Part shown: positions 55,941 to 64,000 of the stretch, one piece after another
How the letters are laid out: the number at the start of each line of letters is the position of its first letter
How positions within the stretch are numbered: position 1 is the first letter of the stretch
Source: Alphaproteobacteria bacterium
Lineage (GTDB): Bacteria; Pseudomonadota; Alphaproteobacteria; Rhizobiales; Xanthobacteraceae
Direction of reading: 5' to 3'
Length of the DNA: 64,000 nt
NCBI GenBank assembly: GCA_037200445.1
Contig: JBBCGH010000001.1
Location: 868,001 to 932,000 of the forward strand
The notes under the pieces: generated by a model
Seen by the model: the letters and a program-made list of their open reading frames with translations, nothing else
Database searches by the model: none
Told to the model about the DNA's origin: nothing
Made by a program: the position numbers and the translations under genes

Positions 55941-57131
55941 ATGAGTAAATCAAGAAACGGGAACGGACACGCGGGAAGCGGAGTGTTCGGGTCCCCGGAT
56001 CGTGTGTTGGTCAAGCGTGGCCTCGCAGAGTTCCGCAGCGGCCGCCCCGTCATCTTCTCCTCACAAGGTCCGACGTTTCTTCTGACGCTCCCGGTCGATG
56101 GACTCGACGAGGCGCGCCTCCATGCCTTCGCGCAACTCTGCGCACCCGCGGAGCCACGGCTTGTGGTGACGGCGCGGCGCGCGCGCGCGCTCGGCATTGA
56201 GTCGGAAGGTCCCGTTGCCCTCAAACTCGCGAAGGGCACAAACGTGGACGCGATCGACTCGCTCGTTGCCGATGCCGACCCCGATGAGGTTGCCGAGCTC
56301 AGCGGCCCTGCAAGCGAAGCGGCCGGTGCCGCAATCGAGCTTGCGAAGCTCGCTCAACGCCTGCCGGCGCTGCTGGTTGCGGATATCGAGTCACCTGCGA
56401 GTGCATTGATCGAACCTCCACTGGTCGTGGTTGCGGCCGATGCCGTGCAGCGCTTTCGCCGCGACGATGCAAACTCGCTCGAGATCGCGAGCGAAGCCAA
56501 GGTCCCGCTCCAGGGTGGGCTCTCCACGCGCTTTGTCGTCTTCCGCGATGCGGTCGGCGGCGGTTCGGTCGCGGTCGTCGTCGGCAATCCGGACTTCTCC
56601 AAGCCCGTGCCGGTGCGGCTGCATTCGGCATGCCTCACCGGCGACGTGTTCGGATCGAGCCGGTGCGATTGCGGCGATCAGCTGCGTCTCGCGACGAAGC
56701 GGCTGAACGAAGAGGGCGGCGGCGTCATCCTTTATCTCGAGCAGGAAGGCCGCGGTCTCGGCCTTGCCAACAAGATGCGCGCCTACGCGCTGCAGGACGA
56801 GGGCCTCGATACGGTCGATGCCAACACGACGCTCGGCTTCGACGACGACGAGCGCCAGTACGGTGTTGCGGCGCGCATGCTGCAGCAGCTGGGCTGCACA
56901 TCGATCTATCTGATGACCAACAATCCCGCGAAACTCGATGGCTTGAGCGGGCTCGGGATCGAGGTTGTCGGGCGCAAGCCGCTGCATGCGCCGATCAACG
57001 CGCACAATCGCCGCTACATGACCGCGAAGGCGATGCGCGCAGGCCACAAGCTCGACCACCTGATGGCGGCACTCGCCGCCGAGGCGGGCGACGTGCAGAC
57101 GGTGGTGCGGGCGGCCGAAGAAGTCCGCTAA
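55941..57131 (+). CDS. ribA: GTP cyclohydrolase II (RibA) with degenerate RibB-like N-terminus
   Basis: About 396 residues. The C-terminal half is RibA: zinc cysteines in SACLTGDVFGSSRCDCG, the YLEQEGRGLGLANKMRAYAL loop and TTLGFDDDERQYGVAARML. The N-terminal half (VLVKRGLAEFRSGRPVIFSS and following) has DHBP-synthase shape but without clear catalytic acidic residues. It opens GTP to a diaminopyrimidine, the first step to flavins and some pterins. ATG 55941 is preferred; in-frame ATGs at 55863 and 55923 are alternatives. Its position in this cluster suggests a secondary-metabolite role besides or instead of riboflavin synthesis. Confidence 0.88.
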   Translation: MSKSRNGNGHAGSGVFGSPDRVLVKRGLAEFRSGRPVIFSSQGPTFLLTLPVDGLDEARLHAFAQLCAPAEPRLVVTARRARALGIESEGPVALKLAKGTNVDAIDSLVADADPDEVAELSGPASEAAGAAIELAKLAQRLPALLVADIESPASALIEPPLVVVAADAVQRFRRDDANSLEIASEAKVPLQGGLSTRFVVFRDAVGGGSVAVVVGNPDFSKPVPVRLHSACLTGDVFGSSRCDCGDQLRLATKRLNEEGGGVILYLEQEGRGLGLANKMRAYALQDEGLDTVDANTTLGFDDDERQYGVAARMLQQLGCTSIYLMTNNPAKLDGLSGLGIEVVGRKPLHAPINAHNRRYMTAKAMRAGHKLDHLMAALAAEAGDVQTVVRAAEEVR

Positions 57132-57152
57132 ACCGGGCTGAAGGTTTTTAGG

Positions 57153-57189
57153 AAATCGGCGCGACGGCGAGAGCCTCGCGCCGATTTTT
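57153..57189 (+). terminator. Intrinsic terminator after ribA
   Basis: AAATCGGCGCGA (57153-57164) pairs with TCGCGCCGATTT (57176-57187), a perfect 12-bp stem, ending in a TTTTT run at 57185-57189. It lies 21 bp after the ribA stop. Confidence 0.88.
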
Positions 57190-57373
57190 CATTTGGGATG
57201 GCACGATTCGCCCGCCGAGGTCGTGCGCCGTCCGGCGTTCGCGCCCCGTAAACGTTGCGGTAACCATAATTTTTTCAGCCTGCAACCGGCGCCTGAACTT
57301 CACCGTTTGTAGAGCCTGCGGCGCTAAGCCAGGAGCGGGGTGTTGCCTGTTCGAAGCCCGTGGGCCAGCCTGG

Positions 57374-58579
57374 ATGTCGTTCGAAGTCAACACGCTGTTC
57401 CTGCTCACGATCGACGTCGAGGCGATCCTCGGCCTTCTTCTGCTGCTTGTCTGGGTGCAGAACACGCGTGTGACGGCAGTCGCGTGGTGGGCGAGCGCGC
57501 ATCTTCTGCGCGCCATCTCGGTGATGCTGTACGGGCTCTATGGCTCTGTACCCGACCTTCTGTCGATCGATCTGCCCAATGTCCTTCTGTTCTCATCCTT
57601 CGGAGTGACCTGGAATGGCGCGCGCGTCTTCAATGGCCGCGAGGCGCTGCCCGGTTCGCTGATCGCGGGCGCCGGCCTCTGGCTGCTCGCGGCACAATGG
57701 TCCTTCGGAGCAGGCCCGGAGCTGCGCGGCCAACTCTCCGCGCTGATCATCGCGACCTACACGTGGCTCACGGCGCATGAGTTCTGGCGCGGGCGCAACG
57801 AGCCGTTGGTCTCGCGCTGGCCCGCCATCACGCTCTTCTTCGTCTATGGAGCCATGTATCTGTTGCGCACTCCGATCAATGCGCTCGTCCATGACCGGGA
57901 GTCCGAGACATTTCTGGCCAGCGCCTGGTTGAGCGTTCTCAGTCTCGAATCGTTCCTGATGACGATCGCGACCGCGTTCATCCTGCTCGCAATGTCGAAG
58001 GAGCGCACCGAGCTGCGCCACAAGACCGCCGCCATGACCGATCCGCTCACCGGATTGCTCAACCGCCGCGCCTTCCTGGCCGATGCCGAGGTGCTGCTGC
58101 AGCAACAGGTCGCGCGCGACCGGCCGATCGCCGTACTGCTGATCGATCTCGATCACTTCAAGTCGATCAACGACCGCTTCGGGCACGCCGTCGGCGACAA
58201 GGTGCTGCAGATTTTTGCCCGCACCATGCGGGCCGGACTGCGCCAGTCCGATCTTGTCGGGCGGCTCGGCGGCGAAGAGTTTACCGTGGTGCTCGCCGAC
58301 GCCAGCATTGACAACGCCTACCTGGTGGCCGACCGCCTGCGCCGGACATTCGCCTCCAACGCCGCGGTCATCGACGGCGAGGCCATCCAGGCCACCGCGA
58401 GCGTCGGCGTTTCAGTGATCGTCGATCCGCGCCAGGATCTCGCCAAGCTGATCACGCTCGCCGATCAGGCGCTGTATCTCGCAAAGGCGCGCGGGCGAAA
58501 CCGTGTCGAGGTCGCGCCGATCGAGGTGGCCGACGAAGCTGCGGCAGGTGCGCACGCCGCAAAGCCGACCGCGGCCTGA
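57374..58579 (+). CDS. Membrane diguanylate cyclase (GGDEF)
   Basis: A 401-residue protein: about six hydrophobic segments in residues 1-210 form a membrane sensor region, followed by a GGDEF domain from about 220 (MTDPLTGLLNRRAF, LLIDLDHFKSINDRFGH). The active-site motif is GGEEF, and RQSD five residues before it is an intact RxxD inhibitory site, so the enzyme should make c-di-GMP with product feedback. No EAL domain. ATG 57374 lacks a strong ribosome-binding site. Convergent with the molybdenum hydroxylase gene. Confidence 0.92.
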   Translation: MSFEVNTLFLLTIDVEAILGLLLLLVWVQNTRVTAVAWWASAHLLRAISVMLYGLYGSVPDLLSIDLPNVLLFSSFGVTWNGARVFNGREALPGSLIAGAGLWLLAAQWSFGAGPELRGQLSALIIATYTWLTAHEFWRGRNEPLVSRWPAITLFFVYGAMYLLRTPINALVHDRESETFLASAWLSVLSLESFLMTIATAFILLAMSKERTELRHKTAAMTDPLTGLLNRRAFLADAEVLLQQQVARDRPIAVLLIDLDHFKSINDRFGHAVGDKVLQIFARTMRAGLRQSDLVGRLGGEEFTVVLADASIDNAYLVADRLRRTFASNAAVIDGEAIQATASVGVSVIVDPRQDLAKLITLADQALYLAKARGRNRVEVAPIEVADEAAAGAHAAKPTAA

Positions 58580-58583
58580 GCCT

Positions 58584-60902
58584 TCACGCTGGGGCGCGGC
58601 AGGCGGCCCAGATCCTGGCCGGCGTTGCCGGCATATCGATGTTCACCCCGCGCCCGTCCGGAATGGCGCTGGCGATCGCATTCATGATCGCCGCGATCGA
58701 ACCCGTGGTGCCGGCTTCGCCCACGCCCTTCACGCCGAGCGGGTTGGTGGTTGCCGGCACATTGTGACCCGCATCCACGATCGGCGGCATATCCACGGCG
58801 CGCGGCATGGCGTAGTCCATGAAGGTCCCAGCGACGAGCTGGCCGCCGTCGTCGTAGACCGCATTCTCCATCAATGCCTGTCCGATGCCTTGCGCGAGCG
58901 CGCCGACCAGCTGCCCCTCGACCAGCGTGTGGTCAAGCACGACGCCGGCATCGTCCACGGCCGCGTAGCCGACAATGTCGACGAAGCCGGTCTCGGGGTC
59001 GATCTCGACCTCCGCGATATGACAGCCATTCGGAAAGGTTTGCGGCGTGTCCACCGTCGCCTTGGTGTCGAGGCTGTCGCCGCTCGCCCGGGCACGCGCC
59101 GCGACCTCGAACAGCGACACACGGCGATCGGTGCCGACCACTTCGAAATGTCCATTGCTATACGCGAGGTCTGTTTCCGCGGCCTCCAGCATTCCTGACG
59201 CGATGGGCTTGGCCTTCTCCAGCATCAGATCGACCGCGCGATAGAGCGCGCTGCCGACCGTCATGGTCGAGCGCGACCCGACCGAAGGATTGCCCTTGAG
59301 GTCGAGGTCGGTGTCGCCGTGCCGGTGCGCGATCTTTGCAGCCGGAATGCCGAGCTTCGCCGCCACGAGCCGCGGGTAGATCGTGGCGTGGCCCTGCCCG
59401 GTATTCTGCACGCCGATGCCGAGCACCAGCGCATCGCCGCCGGGAAACAGCAGTGACGCGCTCTCGGTCGGAACGCCGCCGGCATGTTCAAGGAAACACG
59501 ACACGCCGATGCCGCGCAGCCTTTTCCGCCTGAACGACTCGCGGCGGCGCATCTTGAACTCGGCGTAATGGGAGAGCGCCAGCGCCTTTTCGAGGATCGG
59601 TGCGAAATCGCCCGAGTCATAGGTCGTGCCGACCGGAGTCTTGTAGGGCATCGACTTGCCGGGGATGAGATTGCGCCGCCGCAGTCGGATCGGATCGATG
59701 CCGGTGACTCGCGCGGCCTCATCGACCAGGCGCTCCAGCGAATAATTCGCTTCCGGCCTGCCGGCGCCGCGATAGGGACCGGTCGGTACGGTGTTGGTGA
59801 ACACGCACAGCGTGCCGATCTGGATGCGCGGGATTGCATACATGCCGGGGAAGCAACGCGCGAAGTTGTTGGTCTGGATGTGAGCGCCGACTGAGCCCAG
59901 GAAGGCGCCCAGATTGGCGGTGTGCTTCACGCGCAGCGCCAGGAACTTGCCTTTCTCGTCGATGGCGAGTTCGGCTTCGGTGACGGTGTCACGCGCCTGT
60001 TGGTCGGACAGGAACGATTCCGAGCGCGTGGCCATCCAGGCGACCGGCCGCCCCGTGAGCTTCGCGGCCACCAGCAGGCCCGGATATTCGGGATATACCG
60101 AGGTCTTCACGCCGAATGCGCCGCCGACATCTTCCGAGATCACGCGCAGCTTTTCCTTCGGCCAACCCATCACGGCGATCACCAGATCGCGCAGCGGCCC
60201 GGCGCCCTGCGAGCAGGAGCGCAGCGTGTAATGGTCGGCCTTCGCGTCATACCAGGCCGTCGCGCCGCGCGGCTCCATCGTGGCGACGACCAGCCGCTGG
60301 TTCACCGCGGTAAAGCGCGCGACATGCGCCGCGCCGGAGAAGATCGCTTCGATTTCGCGCGCGTTCGCACAGTCGTCCGAAGGATTGATCCAGTCGATCG
60401 CCACATTGCCCGGCGCCTCCGGCCAAAGTTGCGGCGCGCTTGTATCGAGCGCGGCACGCACTTCGCTGACCGAGCCGATTTCTTCGTACTCGACGGCAAC
60501 CTGTTCGGCCGCATCTTGCGCGAGCGCGACGCTTTCGGCGACGATCAGCGCGACCGGCTGTCCGACATGCATCACCCGGTCCACTGCAAGAGCCGGACGG
60601 AACGGCACGATCAGCTTGGTGCCGTTGCGGCCGACGAGTGGCGGATGCAGCGAGGTCGAGCCGACGCCCGCGGCTTCGATGTCCTTGTGGGTCAGCACCG
60701 CCACGACGCCGGTCGCAGCGCGCGCGGCCGCAACGTCGATCGTGCGGATGCGCGCGTGGGCATGCGGCGAGCGCACGAACACGGCGTAGGCCTGGTTTGG
60801 CTGCGGCGCATCCTCGACGAAGCGTCCGCGCCCGCGAAGGAGCGCATCGTCCTCGACGCGCGGCTCAAAATGATGATCGTGCTTGTCCGCCAGTTGATCC
60901 AC
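58584..60902 (-). CDS. Xanthine dehydrogenase-family Mo-binding subunit (CoxL-like, form II)
   Basis: A 772-residue molybdopterin subunit. Landmarks: N-terminal RGRGRFVEDAPQPNQAYAVF, the loop GPYRGAGRPEANYSLERLV, which is the AYRGAGR-type of form II rather than the AYXCSFR of CO dehydrogenase, VGSRSTMTVGSALYRAVD, and the catalytic glutamate in GVGEAGTTGSIAAI. No signal peptide. Its FAD and 2Fe-2S partner genes (coxM, coxS types) are not adjacent here and may be elsewhere. Likely oxidises an aldehyde or N-heteroaromatic compound; the neighbouring ligase and RidA genes hint at aromatic amine catabolism. Confidence 0.88.
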   Translation of the reverse strand: MDQLADKHDHHFEPRVEDDALLRGRGRFVEDAPQPNQAYAVFVRSPHAHARIRTIDVAAARAATGVVAVLTHKDIEAAGVGSTSLHPPLVGRNGTKLIVPFRPALAVDRVMHVGQPVALIVAESVALAQDAAEQVAVEYEEIGSVSEVRAALDTSAPQLWPEAPGNVAIDWINPSDDCANAREIEAIFSGAAHVARFTAVNQRLVVATMEPRGATAWYDAKADHYTLRSCSQGAGPLRDLVIAVMGWPKEKLRVISEDVGGAFGVKTSVYPEYPGLLVAAKLTGRPVAWMATRSESFLSDQQARDTVTEAELAIDEKGKFLALRVKHTANLGAFLGSVGAHIQTNNFARCFPGMYAIPRIQIGTLCVFTNTVPTGPYRGAGRPEANYSLERLVDEAARVTGIDPIRLRRRNLIPGKSMPYKTPVGTTYDSGDFAPILEKALALSHYAEFKMRRRESFRRKRLRGIGVSCFLEHAGGVPTESASLLFPGGDALVLGIGVQNTGQGHATIYPRLVAAKLGIPAAKIAHRHGDTDLDLKGNPSVGSRSTMTVGSALYRAVDLMLEKAKPIASGMLEAAETDLAYSNGHFEVVGTDRRVSLFEVAARARASGDSLDTKATVDTPQTFPNGCHIAEVEIDPETGFVDIVGYAAVDDAGVVLDHTLVEGQLVGALAQGIGQALMENAVYDDGGQLVAGTFMDYAMPRAVDMPPIVDAGHNVPATTNPLGVKGVGEAGTTGSIAAIMNAIASAIPDGRGVNIDMPATPARIWAACRAPA

Positions 60903-60966
60903 GCCGGGTCGCTCCGTTTCTTCAGGAGCCTTCAGTCATACAGAGCGAGCGTTGGACCGCAACGGG

Positions 60967-61407
60967 TTATTCGGGCACGACCGCAGTCGCCTCGACCTCG
61001 ATCTTGGCGGCCTTTTCCAAAAGCCCCATGACCTGCACCACAGCCATCGTGGGATAATTGGTGCCGATCGTCTCGCGGTAGGCGCGGCCCAGCTCCTTCA
61101 GGCTCGCGCGATACTCGTCGAGATCGGTCACATACCAGGTGAGGCGCACGAGGTGTTCCGGGCCGGCGCCGCCCTCGGCGAGAATTTTCAGGATGTTGGA
61201 AAAGGTCTGGCGCGCCTGCGCGGTAAACGTGTCGGGGAAATTGCCCATCACGTCCCAGCCGACCACACCGCCGGTGACGACAATACGGCCCTTTGCGGTC
61301 ATGCCATTGGCGTAGCCGAGCGGGCGCGGCCATCCCATCGGCTGCAATGTCCGCGGAAGTTCATCGTCTTCCGGCGGCTTGACGAACAGCTTCGGCTTCT
61401 GGGTCAT
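60967..61407 (-). CDS. RidA/YjgF-family protein
   Basis: A 146-residue RidA-like protein. Typical parts are YANGMTAKGRIVVTGGVVGW, FTAQARQTFSNILKILAEGG and LVRLTWYVTDLDEYRASLKE. RidA proteins hydrolyse reactive enamines/imines or act as deaminases in aromatic amine breakdown. ATG 61407 starts the family-like sequence; the frame is open to 61521. It lies 22 bp downstream of the aryl-CoA ligase gene, and RidA homologues are known in 2-aminobenzoyl-CoA clusters. Confidence 0.88.
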   Translation of the reverse strand: MTQKPKLFVKPPEDDELPRTLQPMGWPRPLGYANGMTAKGRIVVTGGVVGWDVMGNFPDTFTAQARQTFSNILKILAEGGAGPEHLVRLTWYVTDLDEYRASLKELGRAYRETIGTNYPTMAVVQVMGLLEKAAKIEVEATAVVPE

Positions 61408-61429
61408 GGTTTCGGTCCTGGCATTGTCC

Positions 61430-63079
61430 TCAAGACGCAAGCTTTCGGGCCGTCTGCTCGGCGGCGATCCTGCGCAGTTCAGCGCGCTGCAGCTTGCCGG
61501 TGGGCGTCTTCGGCAGTTCACCGACGAATTCGACGGCGCGGGGATACTTGTAGGGCGCGACCGTTTCCTTCACATGGTCCTGTAGCGCGCGTGCCAACGC
61601 GGCATCGCCGGTCTGGCCGGCACGCAGCACCACATAGGCCTTGACGATCTGGCCACGCTCCTCGTCGGCGGCCCCGACCACGCCGCACTCTGCGACGGCC
61701 GGATGGGTCAGCAGCGCCGACTCCACTTCCGGCCCCGCGATGTTGTAGCCCGCCGAAATGATCATGTCGTCGGAGCGCGCCTGGGTACCAGAAGTAGCCA
61801 TCGGCATCCCGCACATACGTGTCGCCGGTGACGTTCCAGCCGTCCTGCACGTACTTCGTCTGCCGCGCGTCCCCGAGATAGCGGCACCCGGTCGGGCCGC
61901 GCACCGCAAGCCGCCCGACGATGCCCGGCGGGCATTCGCGGCCTTCGTCGTCGATCACCTTGGCCTCGTAGCCCGGCACGACCTTGCCGGTCGCGCCCGG
62001 GCGAATGTCATTCTCGGGCGAGCCGATGAAGATGTGCATCATCTCGGTCGCACCGATGCCGTCGAGGATCTTCAGCCCCGTCGCCTTGTGCCACGCGTCG
62101 TAGGTGACCTTGAGCAGCGCCTCGCCGGCGGAAACGCACCTGCGCAGCGAGGAGATATCGTGGTCGCCAAGTTTCGGCAGCATCGCGCGGTAGGCAGTCG
62201 GCGCCGTGAAGCAGATCGTGGCTTTGTATTTGGCGATCGCCGGCAGCAGCACGTCCGGGGGCGCCGCCTCGAGCTGGATCGACGTCGCGCCGATGCGGAA
62301 CGGGAACAGCACGTGGCCGCCGAGCCCGAACGTGAAGGCGAGGGGAGGCGAGCCGACGAAGCGGTCGTCGCGGTTTGGCTGCAGCACGTATTTCGAGTAG
62401 CTGTCCGCGCTCGCCAGCATGTCGCGCTGGAAATGCATCGTGCCCTTCGGCTGGCCGGTGGTGCCGGAGGTGAACGCGATCAGGCAGACATCGTCGCTCG
62501 CGGTGTCGCAGGCGGTGAAATTCCCATAGCCCCGTCGCGCCATCAGGTCTTCGAGTTGGCCCTCACCCCAATAGACGATGCGCTCGAGGTCACGCGCGAG
62601 CGGCTTTGTTTTCTCCATCTCGTCGAACAATCGCGTGTCGCACAGCGCGAGCTTGATTCTGGCCTTCGTCACCGCGTACGACAGCTCCTTGGCGCGCAGC
62701 AGCGGCATGGTGGCGACGGCGACGCCGCCAGCCTTGATGATCGCCAGATGGCAGGCGATCGCCATCGGCGAGTTCGGCGCGCGCAACAGCACGCGGTTGC
62801 CCGGCACCAGCCCGAGGTCGCGCGTCAGCACATTGGCGATGCGGTTGATGCGTTCGGCAAGCTGCGCGTAGGTCCAGGTCTCGTAGGGCGACACGATCGC
62901 GATACGGTCGCCGTCGCCGGCTTTGACCCACTTGTCGACAAATTCGGTCACGCAATTGAGCCGCTCCGGATATTGCAGCTCCGGCAGCGTGAACTTGAAC
63001 TGCGGCCACTGATCGCGCGGCGGCAGGTTGTCACGCGCGAAAGTATCGACATGTCCCGATCGGATCATGGCGGTCTCCA

Positions 63080-63083
<4 letters not shown>
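61430..63083 (-). pseudogene. Aryl-CoA ligase (2-aminobenzoate-CoA ligase-like), frameshifted
   Basis: An AMP-forming ligase of about 550 residues when corrected. The first frame contains ARDNLPPRDQWPQFKF, FTSGTTGQPKGTMHF (P-loop) and TGLKILDGIGATEMMHIF, matching the benzoate/2-aminobenzoate ligase branch. At GYFWY it shifts; the other frame continues QARSDDMIISAGYNIAGPEV and ends with TPTGKLQRAELRR, including the catalytic lysine. One extra base in the G-run 61783-61785 explains it. Could be an assembly error; if real the enzyme lacks its C-terminal lid and is dead. It overlaps the acyl-CoA dehydrogenase stop (ATGA). Confidence 0.82.

Positions 63084-64000
<917 letters not shown>

Noticed and set aside
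58584-60902. Aerobic CO dehydrogenase large subunit (coxL form I)
   Set aside because: The active-site loop reads YRGAGR, not AYXCSFR, and coxM/coxS are not adjacent.

Overview
This window is G+C-rich alphaproteobacterial chromosome, most likely from a Hyphomicrobiales bacterium of the Bradyrhizobium / Rhodopseudomonas / Xanthobacteraceae kind. The basis is gene content (Tad pilus locus, Sox genes, several ABC uptake systems, molybdenum hydroxylases), protein style, and dispersed palindromic repeats of a type I associate with that group. I could not run a taxonomic search. No rRNA, tRNA or CRISPR array was found.

Layout. 1-5.2 kb: an SsuABC-like ABC importer (its binding protein cut by the window edge) beside atzF-, atzH/hpxZ-, atzE- and atzG-like genes, probably for breakdown of a urea- or carboxamide-type nitrogen compound. 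5.4-11.2 kb: a redox operon with an unrecognised protein, an old-yellow-enzyme-type oxidoreductase and two RoxA-like di-haem cytochromes c, one fused to a membrane domain. 11.4-17.6 kb: a sulfur/aldehyde oxidation cluster (iorAB-like, FCSD flavoprotein and cytochrome, soxXYZA) without soxB or soxCD. 17.9-27.6 kb: a Tad/Flp pilus locus without pilin or prepilin peptidase. 28-32 kb: a MolBCA/FecCD-type ABC importer with a ModA-like protein, then an IlvD/Edd dehydratase. 34-39 kb: a MazEF-type toxin-antitoxin pair, an ABC-F protein and small unknown genes, part of it visibly less G+C-rich. 39.5-49.8 kb: hydrolase, two tandem polysaccharide-deacetylase paralogues, FAD monooxygenase, a large YfhO-like membrane protein, FkbM methyltransferase and OpgH-type glucosyltransferase. 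49.9-57.1 kb: an alcohol dehydrogenase / PTPS-like / glycosyltransferase / methyltransferase / RibD-like / RibA cluster, interrupted by a hipBA module. 57.4-64 kb: a diguanylate cyclase, a CoxL-type molybdenum hydroxylase, and RidA, aryl-CoA ligase and acyl-CoA dehydrogenase genes that resemble 2-aminobenzoyl-CoA catabolism.

How the parts connect. Two molybdenum hydroxylases and a probable molybdate importer share the window. The RibA, RibD-like, PTPS-like, glycosyltransferase, methyltransferase and dehydrogenase genes look like a pathway from GTP to a glycosylated, methylated pterin- or flavin-like metabolite that I cannot name.

The most unusual structure is a family of repeat-bracketed elements. 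Pairs of inverted hairpins (CGTC, 9-bp stem, GAAG loop, 9-bp stem, CCAGTAA) enclose a GIY-YIG nuclease gene (27.6-28.0 kb), a one-base-frameshifted GIY-YIG gene (29.9-30.3 kb, inside the molybdate-type operon), or no gene (42.6-42.7 kb). A decayed solo end lies at 52.67 kb. Stems differ between copies but change on both sides so that pairing is kept.

Quality warning: three otherwise good genes (the YfhO-like gene, the RibD-like gene and the aryl-CoA ligase) each carry an apparent one-base insertion in a short G/C run. These may be sequencing errors or real decay.
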